Shown here: positions 41,897 through 51,545 of the stretch, in pieces | Position numbering within the stretch: position 1 is the first letter of the stretch | Layout: each line of letters starts with the position of its first letter | Assembly (NCBI GenBank): GCA_030562195.1 | Contig: JAUJPP010000005.1 | Location: 17,967,106-18,031,105, forward strand | Length of the DNA: 64,000 bases | Origin: Nipponacmea schrenckii | Taxonomy: Eukaryota; Mollusca; Gastropoda; Lottiidae | Direction of reading: 5' to 3' | Notes under the pieces: generated by a model | Told to the model about the DNA's origin: nothing | Databases searched by the model: none | The model's input: the letters and a program-made list of their open reading frames with translations, nothing else | Translations under genes and position numbers: made by a program

Positions 41897-44018
41897 GTAA
41901 ATTTATAACGGATATTGATAATATTGACATATCATGTATTGACGAGTGTTCAGATATTAACATTGCTTATAATCATTTTAGTGATCAATTTACAAAGATT
42001 ATAGAAAACCACATTCCAGTGAAGAAACGTAAGCCTCAAGCAAACCCTGTACCTTTCATGAATAAAGCACTAAAGCAAGCAATTTATAAAAAACGCATGT
42101 TATTTAATAAATATCATCAATATAATTCGAAACATAATTGGGAAAACTATCGTAAACAAAGAAATATTGTGACTAATTTACGCAGAAAATCTATAAATAA
42201 ATATTTCATTGAACGTTGTACAGGGGGCCCCAAGTCGCGAGACTTTTGGCCAACTATTAAGCCTTTTCTGACCAACAAAGGATCAAATATCAAGAAGGAT
42301 ACAATCCTTTGTGAGCAAGGCAATTTGATATGTGATCAGAAGGAAGTATGTAGTATTTTCAATAACTTTTTTGTAAATGTTGCAAAAGATGTTGGTGATG
42401 ACAATGTAGAAGTACATGAAACACACCCCAGCATTAAGAGTATTAAAGAAAATCTACCTTTAGAATGTACATCTATGTCTTTTTCTCATGTGGCTACAGA
42501 CTTTGTGAGTAAATATATTGACAGACTAGGTTTGAAAAAGGCCACGGGCTGTGACAATATCTCTTCAAAAATTCTTAAACTAGCTAAACCAGCTATAACA
42601 ACGCCTATTACTCTCTTGATAAATAAATCTCTTGAAACGTCTGTTTTTCCAGACAAACTCAAAATTGCCCAAGTTGTGCCACTACATAAAAAGAATAGCA
42701 TGCTTGAGAAAAGTAACTATAGACCTGTCAGCATTTTACCCACAATTTCCAAGATTTTCGAAAAGGCAATTTATTGTCAAATTTTGGATTTTTTCAATCT
42801 ACATTTTAATACATATTTGTCTGCTTTTAGACCAAAATATGGCTGTCAAACTGTTTTACTAAAGATTGTGGAAGAATGGAGAAAGGCTTTGGATGACAAT
42901 CGTTATACTGCAACCATTTTAACTGATCTCTCCAAAGCGTTTGACTGTCTTCCACATGATCTTTTATTATTGAAACTTCATACTTATGGTTTATCTAATA
43001 ATGCTGTAAATCTCATCCATAGTTATTTAAGCAACAGAAAACAATGTGTGAAATTAAACGATATATACAGCTCTTATCAGCCTCTAGTTAAAGGGGTTCC
43101 TCAAGGGTCAATTCTTGGACCAATACTGTTTAACATATTTATTAACGACATTTTTCAGTGTATTTTAAACTGTAATTTATATAACTATGCTGATGATAAT
43201 ACCCTATCATATTCGAGTAGTAATATAGATGATCTTGTCAACACTTTAGAAAGGGATAGCGCAAATCTTGTGGAATGGTTTAAAACAAATAAAATGAAAG
43301 CAAATCCTGAAAAATTTCAAGTAATGGCAATTGGCAAAAAGACTGAATCTTTTCAGTTAAATTTTAACATAAATGGCTCTATATTAAAACCTGATTTAGA
43401 AATAAAACTTCTTGGTGTAAATATTGATTTTCAACTTAAGTTCACTAACCATGTTTCAAATATGTGCAAAAAAGCATCAAGGCAATTAAATGTCCTCAAA
43501 AGAATAGGGAAACACTTAAACAAATTGGGTAAACTCACTATTTATTATTCATTTATTATGTCTAACTTTAATTATTGTCCTCTGACATGGCATTTTTGTG
43601 GAATCCAGAACACTCAAAAAATGGAAAGAATACAGGAAAGAGCATTGCGCTTTATTTATGATGATTTTCAAAGTTCCTACCATTTTTTACTCCAACTTAC
43701 CTTCACTAGCCCTCAGAAGAATGCGGCTGATTGCACTAGAGGTTTTTTAAAATTGTTAACAAGCAAGGTCCGACCTATCTACATGATCTCATCAATGTAA
43801 AACAAAACTCATATTCTTTTAGATATACAAATACAGCTTCTTTACCCCAGGTCCTGACTTCTAGTTTTGGATTAAACTCTTTCCGGTATAGTGCTGCCAA
43901 ATTATGGAATGATTTACCTAATGAATTCAGGAATTTAACAACTTACAACCAATTTCGTAGTGCAATCAACAGCTGGAACGGTTCAACATGTCATTGTAAT
44001 GCATGTAACAATTCCTAG
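41897..44018 (+). pseudogene. LINE reverse transcriptase ORF2 (truncated, late frameshifts)
   Basis: Open from the 5' truncation to 43800, with all reverse-transcriptase blocks: KKATGCDNISSKILKLA, KIAQVVPLHKKN, NYRPVSILPTISKIFEKA, FRPKYGCQT, LTDLSKAFDCLPHDLL (first catalytic D), KGVPQGSILGPILF, YNYADDNTLSYSS (catalytic ADD) and LLGVNIDFQLKF. The thumb region follows. Two shifts at about 43700 and 43742 lead into the usual LINE C-terminus (QGPTYLHDLINVKQNSYSF, AAKLWNDLPNEFRN), which stops at 44016-44018. The ATG at 41878 belongs to the antisense of the host THAP exon, so it is not the element's own start. The catalytic core is intact, but with no endonuclease this copy is immobile. Confidence 0.9.
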
Positions 44019-44366
44019 ATAATTAATAAAAAATTAACCATAGATCTTTCTCTCTATAGTGCTCCTTCGTTTTATATAATATGTGATATGTGATTTTTTA
44101 TGTGCTATTACTCCTGTTTTATTTTATTTTATCAGTTAGCATGGTGTGATATGTGTGTTATATGCAGGCCTATGTTGTGCGTCATTTATATGTATGTTTC
44201 ATAATCTGTTATTATGCATGTTTTATAATTGTATTGTGTATGTTTTATATCTCATATGTGTATGTTTTTTATCTGTCATGTATGTTTTATGTAATATGTA
44301 CTTTGTATAGTCGGTTATAATAGCTCTACAGAGCTAATGTTACTTTTTATAAACTACCGACTGTAA

Positions 44367-44373
44367 ATAAAGT

Positions 44374-44423
<50 letters not shown>
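44367..44423. repeat. (TATC)n microsatellite, LINE tail
   Basis: About fourteen TCTA units directly after TAAATAAAGTT, at the 3' end of the LINE. Confidence 0.95.
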
Positions 44424-44540
44424 GGTGACAGGATCGATTCGACGAACAGCCACTTGCCATTTCATTCTCAAATCCTTGTCTTTAGGGTATCTGTGACCTC
44501 CTGAGTTAGTGCATTCTGGTACAGAACAATACTGAGGCAT
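44424..44540 (-). pseudogene. ISL2EU transposase THAP exon, first half
   Basis: ATG at 44540 gives MPQYCSVPECTNSGG, then HRYPKDKDLRMKWQVAVRRI and DPVT. This is the start of a THAP zinc finger: first C-x4-C pair, then the P and W landmarks. The frame runs into the LINE (TATC)n tail three bases further on. With 41896-41815 it forms a full THAP domain that would recognise the transposon ends. Start codon and frame are intact apart from the insertion. Confidence 0.88.
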
Positions 44541-44649
44541 TTCCGATTTGTTGATAACTGCTAATAATGTTAAACTAAGCTAAGGATATTATGACTATAA
44601 AATAGGCCTATACGATCAGACGTCAAAAAATCAACATCCGGTATCACGC

Positions 44650-44708
44650 ACGACTGATAGTACACGCACGCCACCTGGGGAGAGCAAATCTCCGGCGAAC
44701 CCCATTGA
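44650..44708 (-). repeat. Right terminal inverted repeat of the ISL2EU element
   Basis: Reverse complement begins TCAATGGGGTTCGCCGG and later AGGTGGCGTGCGTGTACTAT then CAGT, pairing with 37316-37372. AT follows at 44709-44710. Confidence 0.82.
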
Positions 44709-45015
44709 ATTTTTTTATAAGGGAGATAACTACAATTTATAGCTATTCGATCTACAAGTCTCAAACCATCTGTTTACCACCTTAACAAGTTTGTAACTTC
44801 CCAAGTTTTTGTTAGTTTATATTTGATATTAATATAGATGTTTGATATCATCCCTTGCTTGTTTTGTAGTTATTTACGCATTGAGTACTATTATGCACAG
44901 GTTGATTAATAACACGTGAACTTAAATAAACATGAACGTGCAGTTAACAACAAATGACTCGTATGAAGCATTATAGAATAATAGAATGTACTTGATCAAC
45001 TAATTCAGACAAAAA

Positions 45016-45446
45016 GTGGAATTTTTGGATTCTATACTGGAAATCAATATTGATAATAACATGGACATTTATTCGGATATATCGGATGCAGAACACGCAG
45101 ATCATGATGAACGTTTCAAAGTATCCAAGGATGAAGACTTTTTGGAAGTTTCTAAAATACACCGAGATGGAATAAATGGTTCGATAAACACTTCAAAACG
45201 TAGGCAATATGGCGAACGCAAAGAATATAGGAAAATATTAAGTGATTTGGATTTTATGGATAACACGGATGGATAAACTGTTGGCTGAGTATATGTTTTG
45301 AGAAAGTCAGAAAAACTAATGGAGATTTTTACCCACCAAACTCAATTCTCAGCCTTGTTATGGGATTGGTTTCTCATTTACGTCTGGTAAGAAAATCCAA
45401 CATGGATATTTTACGCAATCCGGAATTTGAAGATTTGTACAAGTGA
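45016..45446 (+). pseudogene. Crypton/DUF3504-like recombinase N-terminal remnant
   Basis: The first frame (45016-45276) encodes an acidic segment (DISDAEHADHDERFKVSKDE) and RRQYGERKEYRKILSDLDF; it has no clear family on its own. From 45286 shifted frames give LLAEYMF, then RKTNGDFYPPNSILSLVMG and NMDILRNPEFEDLYK. That block resembles the SAM-like N-terminal region of Crypton/KIAA1958/ZMYM-type tyrosine recombinases, where a 'KxNGxxYPPNTL' motif is characteristic. At least two shifts and a stop at 45444 are present and the catalytic domain is missing. Assignment is moderate. Confidence 0.5.
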
Positions 45447-45515
45447 ATCGTTTATAATATACTTACTGTGTAATAAATATATAGCTTTACAATGTTTTTT
45501 AATTTCCTTGTCAGA

Positions 45516-45558
45516 GGGTGATATCAGATATCATCCCTAGGGATATCAGATATCACCC
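45516..45558. repeat. Imperfect palindrome with GATATCAGATATC arms
   Basis: GGGTGATATCAGATATC, centre around CCCTAGGG, then ATCAGATATCACCC. The arms pair over most of 43 bp with one small offset. Confidence 0.7.
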
Positions 45559-45719
45559 CCTGGTGATCATTGGGGCTATATGTCCAATATCGTTGGACAA
45601 CATCAAAGAGAATACTTCTACGAGATGTGTATATTACTGTTATTGACCAAGTTTGAGACTTTTAATTCGATGTAAACATAACATTGGTTAAAAGAACATA
45701 CATCATTCATACTCTCGCA

Positions 45720-46860
45720 AATTCATGCCGACTTTGATGCTATTTGCAAATGTGAATCATTGTCCGAGAGTAGGAATTACCGTTCTAACTATAAGGGTGG
45801 AGTTGCATTCCTGATACGGAAATCGGTAGCAAATTATGTCTCCGTCATTTAAACTACTCTATGCAATGTTAGTGGGATAGAATTATGCTTTCCAAAGAGC
45901 CAGCCAAACTACATTTTTGGTGCGTATCTGCCATCTGCATCAAAGCCCATCTCCGAGTTCAATGACTATGTAACTTATCTCCATGATCTGTTCGATACAT
46001 ACTCAAAGTTTGGTCAAGTCATATTTTTAGGGGACTTCAATGCTGAAATCAAAACGAGTATTTTCAGATTTCATTTCGGATACTTATCTTCTGTCAGTTA
46101 ACACGCTAGCATCATGCACTGGTCCAAAATTCACTTTCCAATCCTACAAAGATGGTCCGACTTCAGTTATTGATCATATATTAATACAAATGATAATTGT
46201 GAATCATTGTGTAGTGTTGAGGTCCTTCGAAACCATGCCTACCACATATCCGATCATTTTGCAATATTATGCAGATTAGCAACAGTGCAACTTCCGAATA
46301 TCGACCATATACTTCCTCGTATCTCTTGGGACAGAGCAAGGCGCCATAACACGTTAGACGACTACACGTTCTCAGTTTCCAACAGTCTATGGACCCTGAA
46401 AAGTGCTGATTTATCTGACAAAAATAGCATTGAAGAATGTTACATTACAATTGTGAATACACTAGTGGATAACGCTAACAGGTTTTTGCCAAAGAAAAAA
46501 TTTTGCCACGGTCTCCAACCTTATTGGAATAATGCGGTTGAGCAGTTTCACATGAATATGGCAAAATAAAAAAACATTCGAATGTTATAGGATGAGAACT
46601 CAGATCAGCAGCTCGGACTCATATTTCTGATTATTTCAATGATCTTAATAATTTTGCTGAAATCGATCAGAAACTTTTTTGGTCACTAATCATGCGCAGG
46701 AAGGGATATGGTAGCTCCCCATGTAACTACCTTACCGTGGATAATTCTACATACAGGGATCCTGTCGGGATATTGAACGGATGGACTAATCATTTTACAT
46801 ATGTGTTCAGAAACTCTGACGACGATGACTATGATAATACTTTTATGACACAGGTAAATA
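45720..46860 (+). pseudogene. LINE ORF2 endonuclease fragment, a different family
   Basis: Fragmented plus-strand frames show RNYRSNYKGGVAFLIRKSV, NYIFGAYLPSASKPISEFND, QVIFLGDFNAEIKT (catalytic D-N) and, after a shift, FTFQSYKDGPTSVIDHIL and AYHISDHFAI. A linker follows (ISWDRARRHNTLDDYTFSVS), then FWSLIMRRKGYGSSPCN and GWTNHFTYVFRNSDDD just before where a reverse transcriptase would start. Several stops and shifts are present. It is more like a CR1/Jockey-type ORF2 than the L1-ORF1-bearing LINEs on the left. It breaks off at about 46860. Confidence 0.7.
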
Positions 46861-46888
46861 ATAAATAGTTTACTGATAACATCATAAC

Positions 46889-47091
46889 CAACACAAGGTT
46901 TTTACTTTTTAGGTTAACTGGTTCTACCGACGGTCCAACCTTGCCGTTTTATCGACCGACACAAGGTTTTGACTTTTTAGGTTAATTCGGTTTAATCGAT
47001 CGATTCCGCGTTTTACCGACGGTACCATCCATGACCCCTTTTTACCGACCGATTCAGTAAAAGTGGGGGGTGGTGGGTACGCCCCTGGTGT
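46889..47091. repeat. hAT-like element end with a tandem duplication
   Basis: ACACAAGGTTTT(T/G)ACTTTTTAGG occurs at 46891 and 46969 (about 78 bp apart). The segment ends in GTGGGTACGCCCCTG; reversed, CAGGGGCGTACCCAC is a familiar hAT-style terminus. No left end seen. Confidence 0.4.
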
Positions 47092-48430
47092 TTGGGATGT
47101 GCAATACGAATAAGCATGTTTCCATTCTAAAAAATTCTTTTGGACACTAGTTTATTTCAAACATCTATGTCAAAATTTCCAAGATCATTTGGGATGATAT
47201 ATTTATTTTGTATTAGGGACCAAATTGAGAATGATATACTGTGAAAATCTGTTCAGCACCCTACTTGGTCTCTTTACTCGGAATTAATTGGAAAACACTG
47301 ATTAATTTATTCTCAACATCTGTTTAATTACAAATCATATCCGGGTCTAGGACAGGTGTTAATAGATGAAAGGTGGAAAAAAACAAACACTAGAACTAAA
47401 TTACTTTGTAACCTTTTTATGAGTCTTTTTGGAACATAATATCAACAATTTCTAATCACTCCTTAATAAACAAGTACTGAGGTAATGCAGTTGGTTCTGC
47501 TATTGTATTTATTATTCAGAACTTAGCCTATTGAATAGGCATAGTAATCAAACCAAAATTTATCCTCTAGGATTTGTTCCAACTGTATTTCACTGGGTTG
47601 TTTTGTTTTTGTTTCCTTGGATGTACCGAGACCCAAACAACAGGCACATGATGATCAAGTTTTAAACTTATTGAAGTATTACAGGTTTATTCCAATTGAA
47701 TAAAGCGGATTAGAAACACATGTAAACATACTCTCTAACCAAAAATTAAAGAACAATTTATCTCTAACCTAAAATGAATAGCTACAAGATTAAAGGGTTT
47801 GCTTAAAACATGACCTTTGTAAATAAGCAACATGTGTGTTACCGTCTTCGAATTCCAATAACGCACGCGGGTATGTTCGTCGCCTGAAACAATCGCCATT
47901 GGCCACGAGTGGTCAACAATATCAAAGATGATTCTATACATGACGTTTTGAAGAGAGTTCAAGTCAGTGTTATCAATGACGATACCGTTTCGGAAATCGA
48001 TTTAATTTTTACAAAATGCTAATGAATTATTGTGAAACCGTGAATTAGCATATTTCCCCAAAACAAATTCGTGGGAAAAAATAATGATGTTAATTGAGCT
48101 TGTTAATTGTGGGCTATGATCCTATTCGAACCCCTAATTGATCATAGATTTATTTTTAACCAAGTAAAATCCATCAAAAAAATATATTTCTTTAACTCGA
48201 TTCACGTCATTTTAAGTGTAACATAATTGCTGATTGTCAAGAAAATGCGATTCCTCGATATATCGGTATATTTGAGCGCTACAAGCATAAACCAAGTACC
48301 CATTAATCGATGATATATTTGTTCGTTTGTTCATCCGTATCATTAAAAAGTTATAAATAATAATATCGATTTATTCATCCATACGTCCGGTTTCACAAAT
48401 ATTACTTAGCACACCTGTTTTGTCGGTCTG
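47092..48430. other. Intergenic, no feature recognised
   Basis: AT-rich. A 75-residue minus frame at 47735-47962 has no recognisable motif. The last few hundred bases must include the promoter of the sulfatase gene, but I see no clear TATA element at a convincing distance. Confidence 0.4.
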
Positions 48431-48449
48431 ACAAACAACATCGTTTACC

Positions 48450-49946
48450 ATGACCAGTATCAAGGAATTGTTTACAATCTTATTCGTGACTGTTGCAATT
48501 TTTAGTGATTTTTGCACTGCTTCTCAAAAGAATGTGTTATTTATCGTTGCTGATGATATGAGACCAGAATTGCCTGCGTTCAAAGGATCCGATACTATTG
48601 TTAAAACACCCAACTTGGATAAATTGGCAGACAAAAGTTTGGTATTGAAATCAGCTTATGTTCAACAGAGTGTTTGTGGACCAAGTCGTACATCTGCCCT
48701 AACTAGCAGAAGGCCAGACACAACTCTTGTTTATGATCTGGACACGTATTGGCGAACTGATGGTGGTGGCGATTTTGCAACCATACCTCAATACTTTAAA
48801 GATAATGGTTACCGTACTGCTGGACTTGGTAAACTTTTCCATCCTGGATCAGCTTCCGGTTATGATGATCCCCCATCTTGGTCAGATACTTACTTTCATG
48901 CACCAAACAAACGTAAATGGGTCATAGATGATAGTTGGCAGTCGGTTAGTGTAGCTGAAGAACTTGCTGAACCTCTACCAGACACTCAACTAGCGGATGA
49001 AGCTATTATCAAGCTGGCTGATATGTCGACTGATGCTTTATCTGGAGTTCAGCCATTTTTCTTGTCAATTGGATTTTATAAACCTCACCTTCCGTTCGTG
49101 TTCCCCGAAGAATATCTGAATTGGTACCCTGAAGCAGATGTCAGTCTTCCAGATAACCCATATGCTCCGGTAGACATGCCAGATGCAGCCTGGGAGGTTT
49201 ACTCGGAATTGTTGAATTATGATGATATCACAGGATCAGGTGCCATCAACACTACTCTTCCAGATGCCAAAACTTTGGAGCTTCGACGGGCCTACTACGC
49301 AACGATCTCTTATGTGGACGCCCAGGTCGGACGCGTACTGGACGAACTTGAACGTCTTGGCTTGGAAAATGACACCATAGTAGCTTTTTGGGGAGATCAT
49401 GGTTTTAGTTTGGGTGAACATGGTGAATGGTGTAAGAAAACTAATTTTGAAGATGCTGTGAAGGCTCCGCTAATGCTCCGTGTTCCCGGTGATACGGATG
49501 CGGGTGTTGTTTCTGAAAGACTGGTGGAATTTGTAGATCTATTTCCTACAATTGTTGAAGCAGCTAACTTAAGCCAAATAGCTCAATGTCCAACTGATTC
49601 ATCACTCGTCGCAGTCTGCACGGAAGGTACTAGCTTCATTCCACTGATATCGGAACCAACTAGAGAGTGGAAAGATGCAGCTTTTTCTCAGAATCTTGCA
49701 ACCATCAATGGCATCAATGCCATGGGATACACCATCAGGACAACCGATTTCAGATACACAGAATGGGTGAAATTTAATAAACGCACCAACACTATGAATT
49801 GGAGTAGGGTTTATGATGTGGAACTGTATGACCATAGTATTGATCCCGAAGAAAACGTGAACAGAGCGAGCGACAGCAACTATGCTGCTGATATAACCAC
49901 CCTTAGTAACATACTTCATAATGGTTGGAGAAGCGCTGTTCCTTAA
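48450..49946 (+). CDS. Iduronate-2-sulfatase-like lysosomal sulfatase, intronless
   Basis: 498 residues from ATG 48450. An N-terminal hydrophobic stretch (ELFTILFVTVAIFSDFCTAS) is a signal peptide. The sulfatase fold starts with NVLFIVADDMRPEL (metal-binding DD). The active site is SVCGPSRTSALTSRRPDTT, with the C-x-P-S-R cysteine that is converted to formylglycine. TIPQYFKDNGYRTAGLGKLF and FHPG, GFYKPHLPF and the second metal site AFWGDHGFSLGEHGEW all follow as in iduronate-2-sulfatase, which removes 2-O-sulfate from heparan and dermatan sulfate. Length is slightly below the human 550. Human IDS has introns, so a single exon suggests a retrocopy or an intron-poor invertebrate paralogue. The frame and catalytic residues are intact, and AATAAA lies at 49959. 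The exact substrate is inferred. Confidence 0.93.
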   Translation: MTSIKELFTILFVTVAIFSDFCTASQKNVLFIVADDMRPELPAFKGSDTIVKTPNLDKLADKSLVLKSAYVQQSVCGPSRTSALTSRRPDTTLVYDLDTYWRTDGGGDFATIPQYFKDNGYRTAGLGKLFHPGSASGYDDPPSWSDTYFHAPNKRKWVIDDSWQSVSVAEELAEPLPDTQLADEAIIKLADMSTDALSGVQPFFLSIGFYKPHLPFVFPEEYLNWYPEADVSLPDNPYAPVDMPDAAWEVYSELLNYDDITGSGAINTTLPDAKTLELRRAYYATISYVDAQVGRVLDELERLGLENDTIVAFWGDHGFSLGEHGEWCKKTNFEDAVKAPLMLRVPGDTDAGVVSERLVEFVDLFPTIVEAANLSQIAQCPTDSSLVAVCTEGTSFIPLISEPTREWKDAAFSQNLATINGINAMGYTIRTTDFRYTEWVKFNKRTNTMNWSRVYDVELYDHSIDPEENVNRASDSNYAADITTLSNILHNGWRSAVP

Positions 49947-49958
49947 AGCCTGAAAGAA

Positions 49959-49964
49959 AATAAA
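49959..49964 (+). terminator. Polyadenylation signal AATAAA of the sulfatase gene
   Basis: Canonical AATAAA 13 bases after the stop codon, unusually close and implying a very short 3' UTR. Confidence 0.6.
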
Positions 49965-50065
49965 TCTTATTCGGTCGAAACGTTTTATTTATTCCTTGGT
50001 ATCAAGGAAGACGAGTTTGTATTTTTCACCTAATATCGCTGTTAGTTAATACAACAAAAAGATAG

Positions 50066-50822
50066 ATTGCCAGGCAAGGTTATATCAGTCACTGGCAGCA
50101 TTGAATTTGAATAATAGATTGAGCAATAACATAAAAAAACATTCCTTGGAAATTATTTTCAATACCATTGCTCGCTCCCATTTTATCAAAACCTGCAGCC
50201 TCTATGCACCTACAATACCATTTTGATACAACTGTAAATGGAAAATTGTCAAATTTAAACTTGACCCCTTTCTTATCAATTCATCGAAGTCTATCAAAAA
50301 TTATAGCTTCTATTGCACCCACAATCAAAGTTTGACATAATTTACTGATCTCAAAAACCGTTCATCAAAAAAATTGCCAAATTCGAAATTGACTACTGTC
50401 GTATTAATTCCAATGCTTACACCAAGTTTCATCAAAATATTTTGAAAACTATAGCTAATTCTTATTGCAACCACAATAGAATTTTAACGCTAGGGAAATA
50501 ATTCAATGCCTTTCATTGAGAAATTGTCAAATTCAAACTTGATTGAGGTCTAATCATTTCCAATGCACCAAGTTTCATCAAAATCAATTAGATATCGTAG
50601 GTTTTATTGCATCAACAATCAAATTTTGACAAGATTTTGCTTAGTCAAGGGTAATAACTCAAATACTGTAAATTAAAATATTGTCAAATTCGAATTTTTT
50701 CAATTTCAATACTAATTCCAAGTTTTTTTAAATTTATAGAAAATTGTAGCTTCTATAGTGTCTACAACAAATGTTGATGGACCGACAGACAGGCGAGACG
50801 ACAATATAAGTCCAATAAAAAA
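50066..50822 (-). mobile_element. Dispersed repetitive element, uninterrupted copy
   Basis: Begins with the palindrome TTGCCAGGCAA (50067-50077) and CACTGGCAGCATTGAATTTG, as at the reversed end near 14490. It continues through decayed AATAACTCAAA / CAAGTTTCATCAAAAT units and ends at GGACCGACAGACAGGCGAGA and CAATATAAGTCCAATAAAA. It shows the element in its short form (about 760 bp) without satellite expansion. Confidence 0.75.
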
Positions 50823-51079
50823 TAACAATGAAATATTTGTAACGTTATCTTCTATGAGATATATTGCAATAGATAATGTTTTTTATCATCTACTGTAGAA
50901 TACCTTATTGGGTGATAAATAATCGTATCTTACATCTGAGAGATAATTTTCATGATATTGCTATTTCAAATACCCGTTACACAATTCAGAGCCATCTATT
51001 CTGAAGTTTTGAAAGTATTTGCATGTATAAAGAGCCAGCCCCATAAAAAAAAAATTCCATAACATGTGAGTAGAACTTA

Positions 51080-51545
51080 AATCATTATGTGGAAGATTAT
51101 ATTGCAGAAGCAGAACATCAATTGAATGATCCTAAATATTATGCAATTTTGCCGGAACCATGCTTTACAGAAAATGCTAATATGATAAACAATATTCTTG
51201 CCGAAAAAAAAGTAAAAAAAAATCAAGTCATTTTAAACAGAAACAATATGGTCTTTGTCTGCCAAACCTGATTGCCGTGAGAGACAATTATAGACTTTGC
51301 CTAAGATCCATAAGAATCCTCCAAGGATTGGTTTCTGCCTAATAGAATCCCTAAAGGCCGCCCGATTATCTCTGACTGTGGTAGTGAGTCGTATGCAGTG
51401 TCAGAAAACATTGATCATTTGTTACTACCACTAGCATGCCAATATCGAGCCTACCTTAAGCACACAACTGACTTTGTCAATGAAATCAAAAACCTTCGAG
51501 TTCCTCCAAATGCTATTTAAGATTTGTATTGACGTGTAAATACCA
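51080..51545 (+). pseudogene. Penelope-like element fragment (reverse transcriptase N-terminal part)
   Basis: Broken frames give EDYIAEAEHQLNDPKYYAIL, PEPCFTENANMINNILAE, then after shifts IPKGRPIISDCGSESYAVSE, NIDHLLLPLACQYRAYLK and TTDFVNEIKNLRVPPNAI. All align step by step with 60955-61350, the other copy. The LPKIHK region is damaged (stop in the frame near 51270). It ends at about 51545 before the catalytic blocks. Confidence 0.85.

Larger units (their letters stand above)
41897..44423 (+). mobile_element. 5'-truncated LINE inserted in the THAP exon
   Basis: Starts inside a LINE ORF2 (no endonuclease domain), runs through a complete reverse-transcriptase domain and a short 3' UTR, and ends in (TATC)n. 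The host THAP codons read on cleanly at both borders with no more than TCT shared, so target duplication is minimal. 5' truncation and a microsatellite tail are typical of target-primed reverse transcription of CR1/L2-like LINEs. Confidence 0.88.
37316..44708. mobile_element. ISL2EU-type DNA transposon, complete but disabled
   Basis: Inverted ends TCAATGGGGTTC ... GAACCCCATTGA with a second matching block (AGGTGGC then GTGTACTATCAGT) about 35-55 bp inside each end, flanked by AT on both sides (37314-37315, 44709-44710). It carries a plus-strand SAP-SWIM-YqaJ nuclease gene and a convergent minus-strand THAP-DDE transposase. That two-gene content is what I know of the ISL2EU superfamily. Its length is 7.39 kb, of which about 2.53 kb is a later LINE insertion inside the THAP exon. 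The nuclease gene has one frameshift, so this copy is not autonomous. Confidence 0.85.

Noticed and set aside
47735..47962. 75-residue minus-strand frame
   Set aside because: No motif, no splice context, no conservation that I can recognise.
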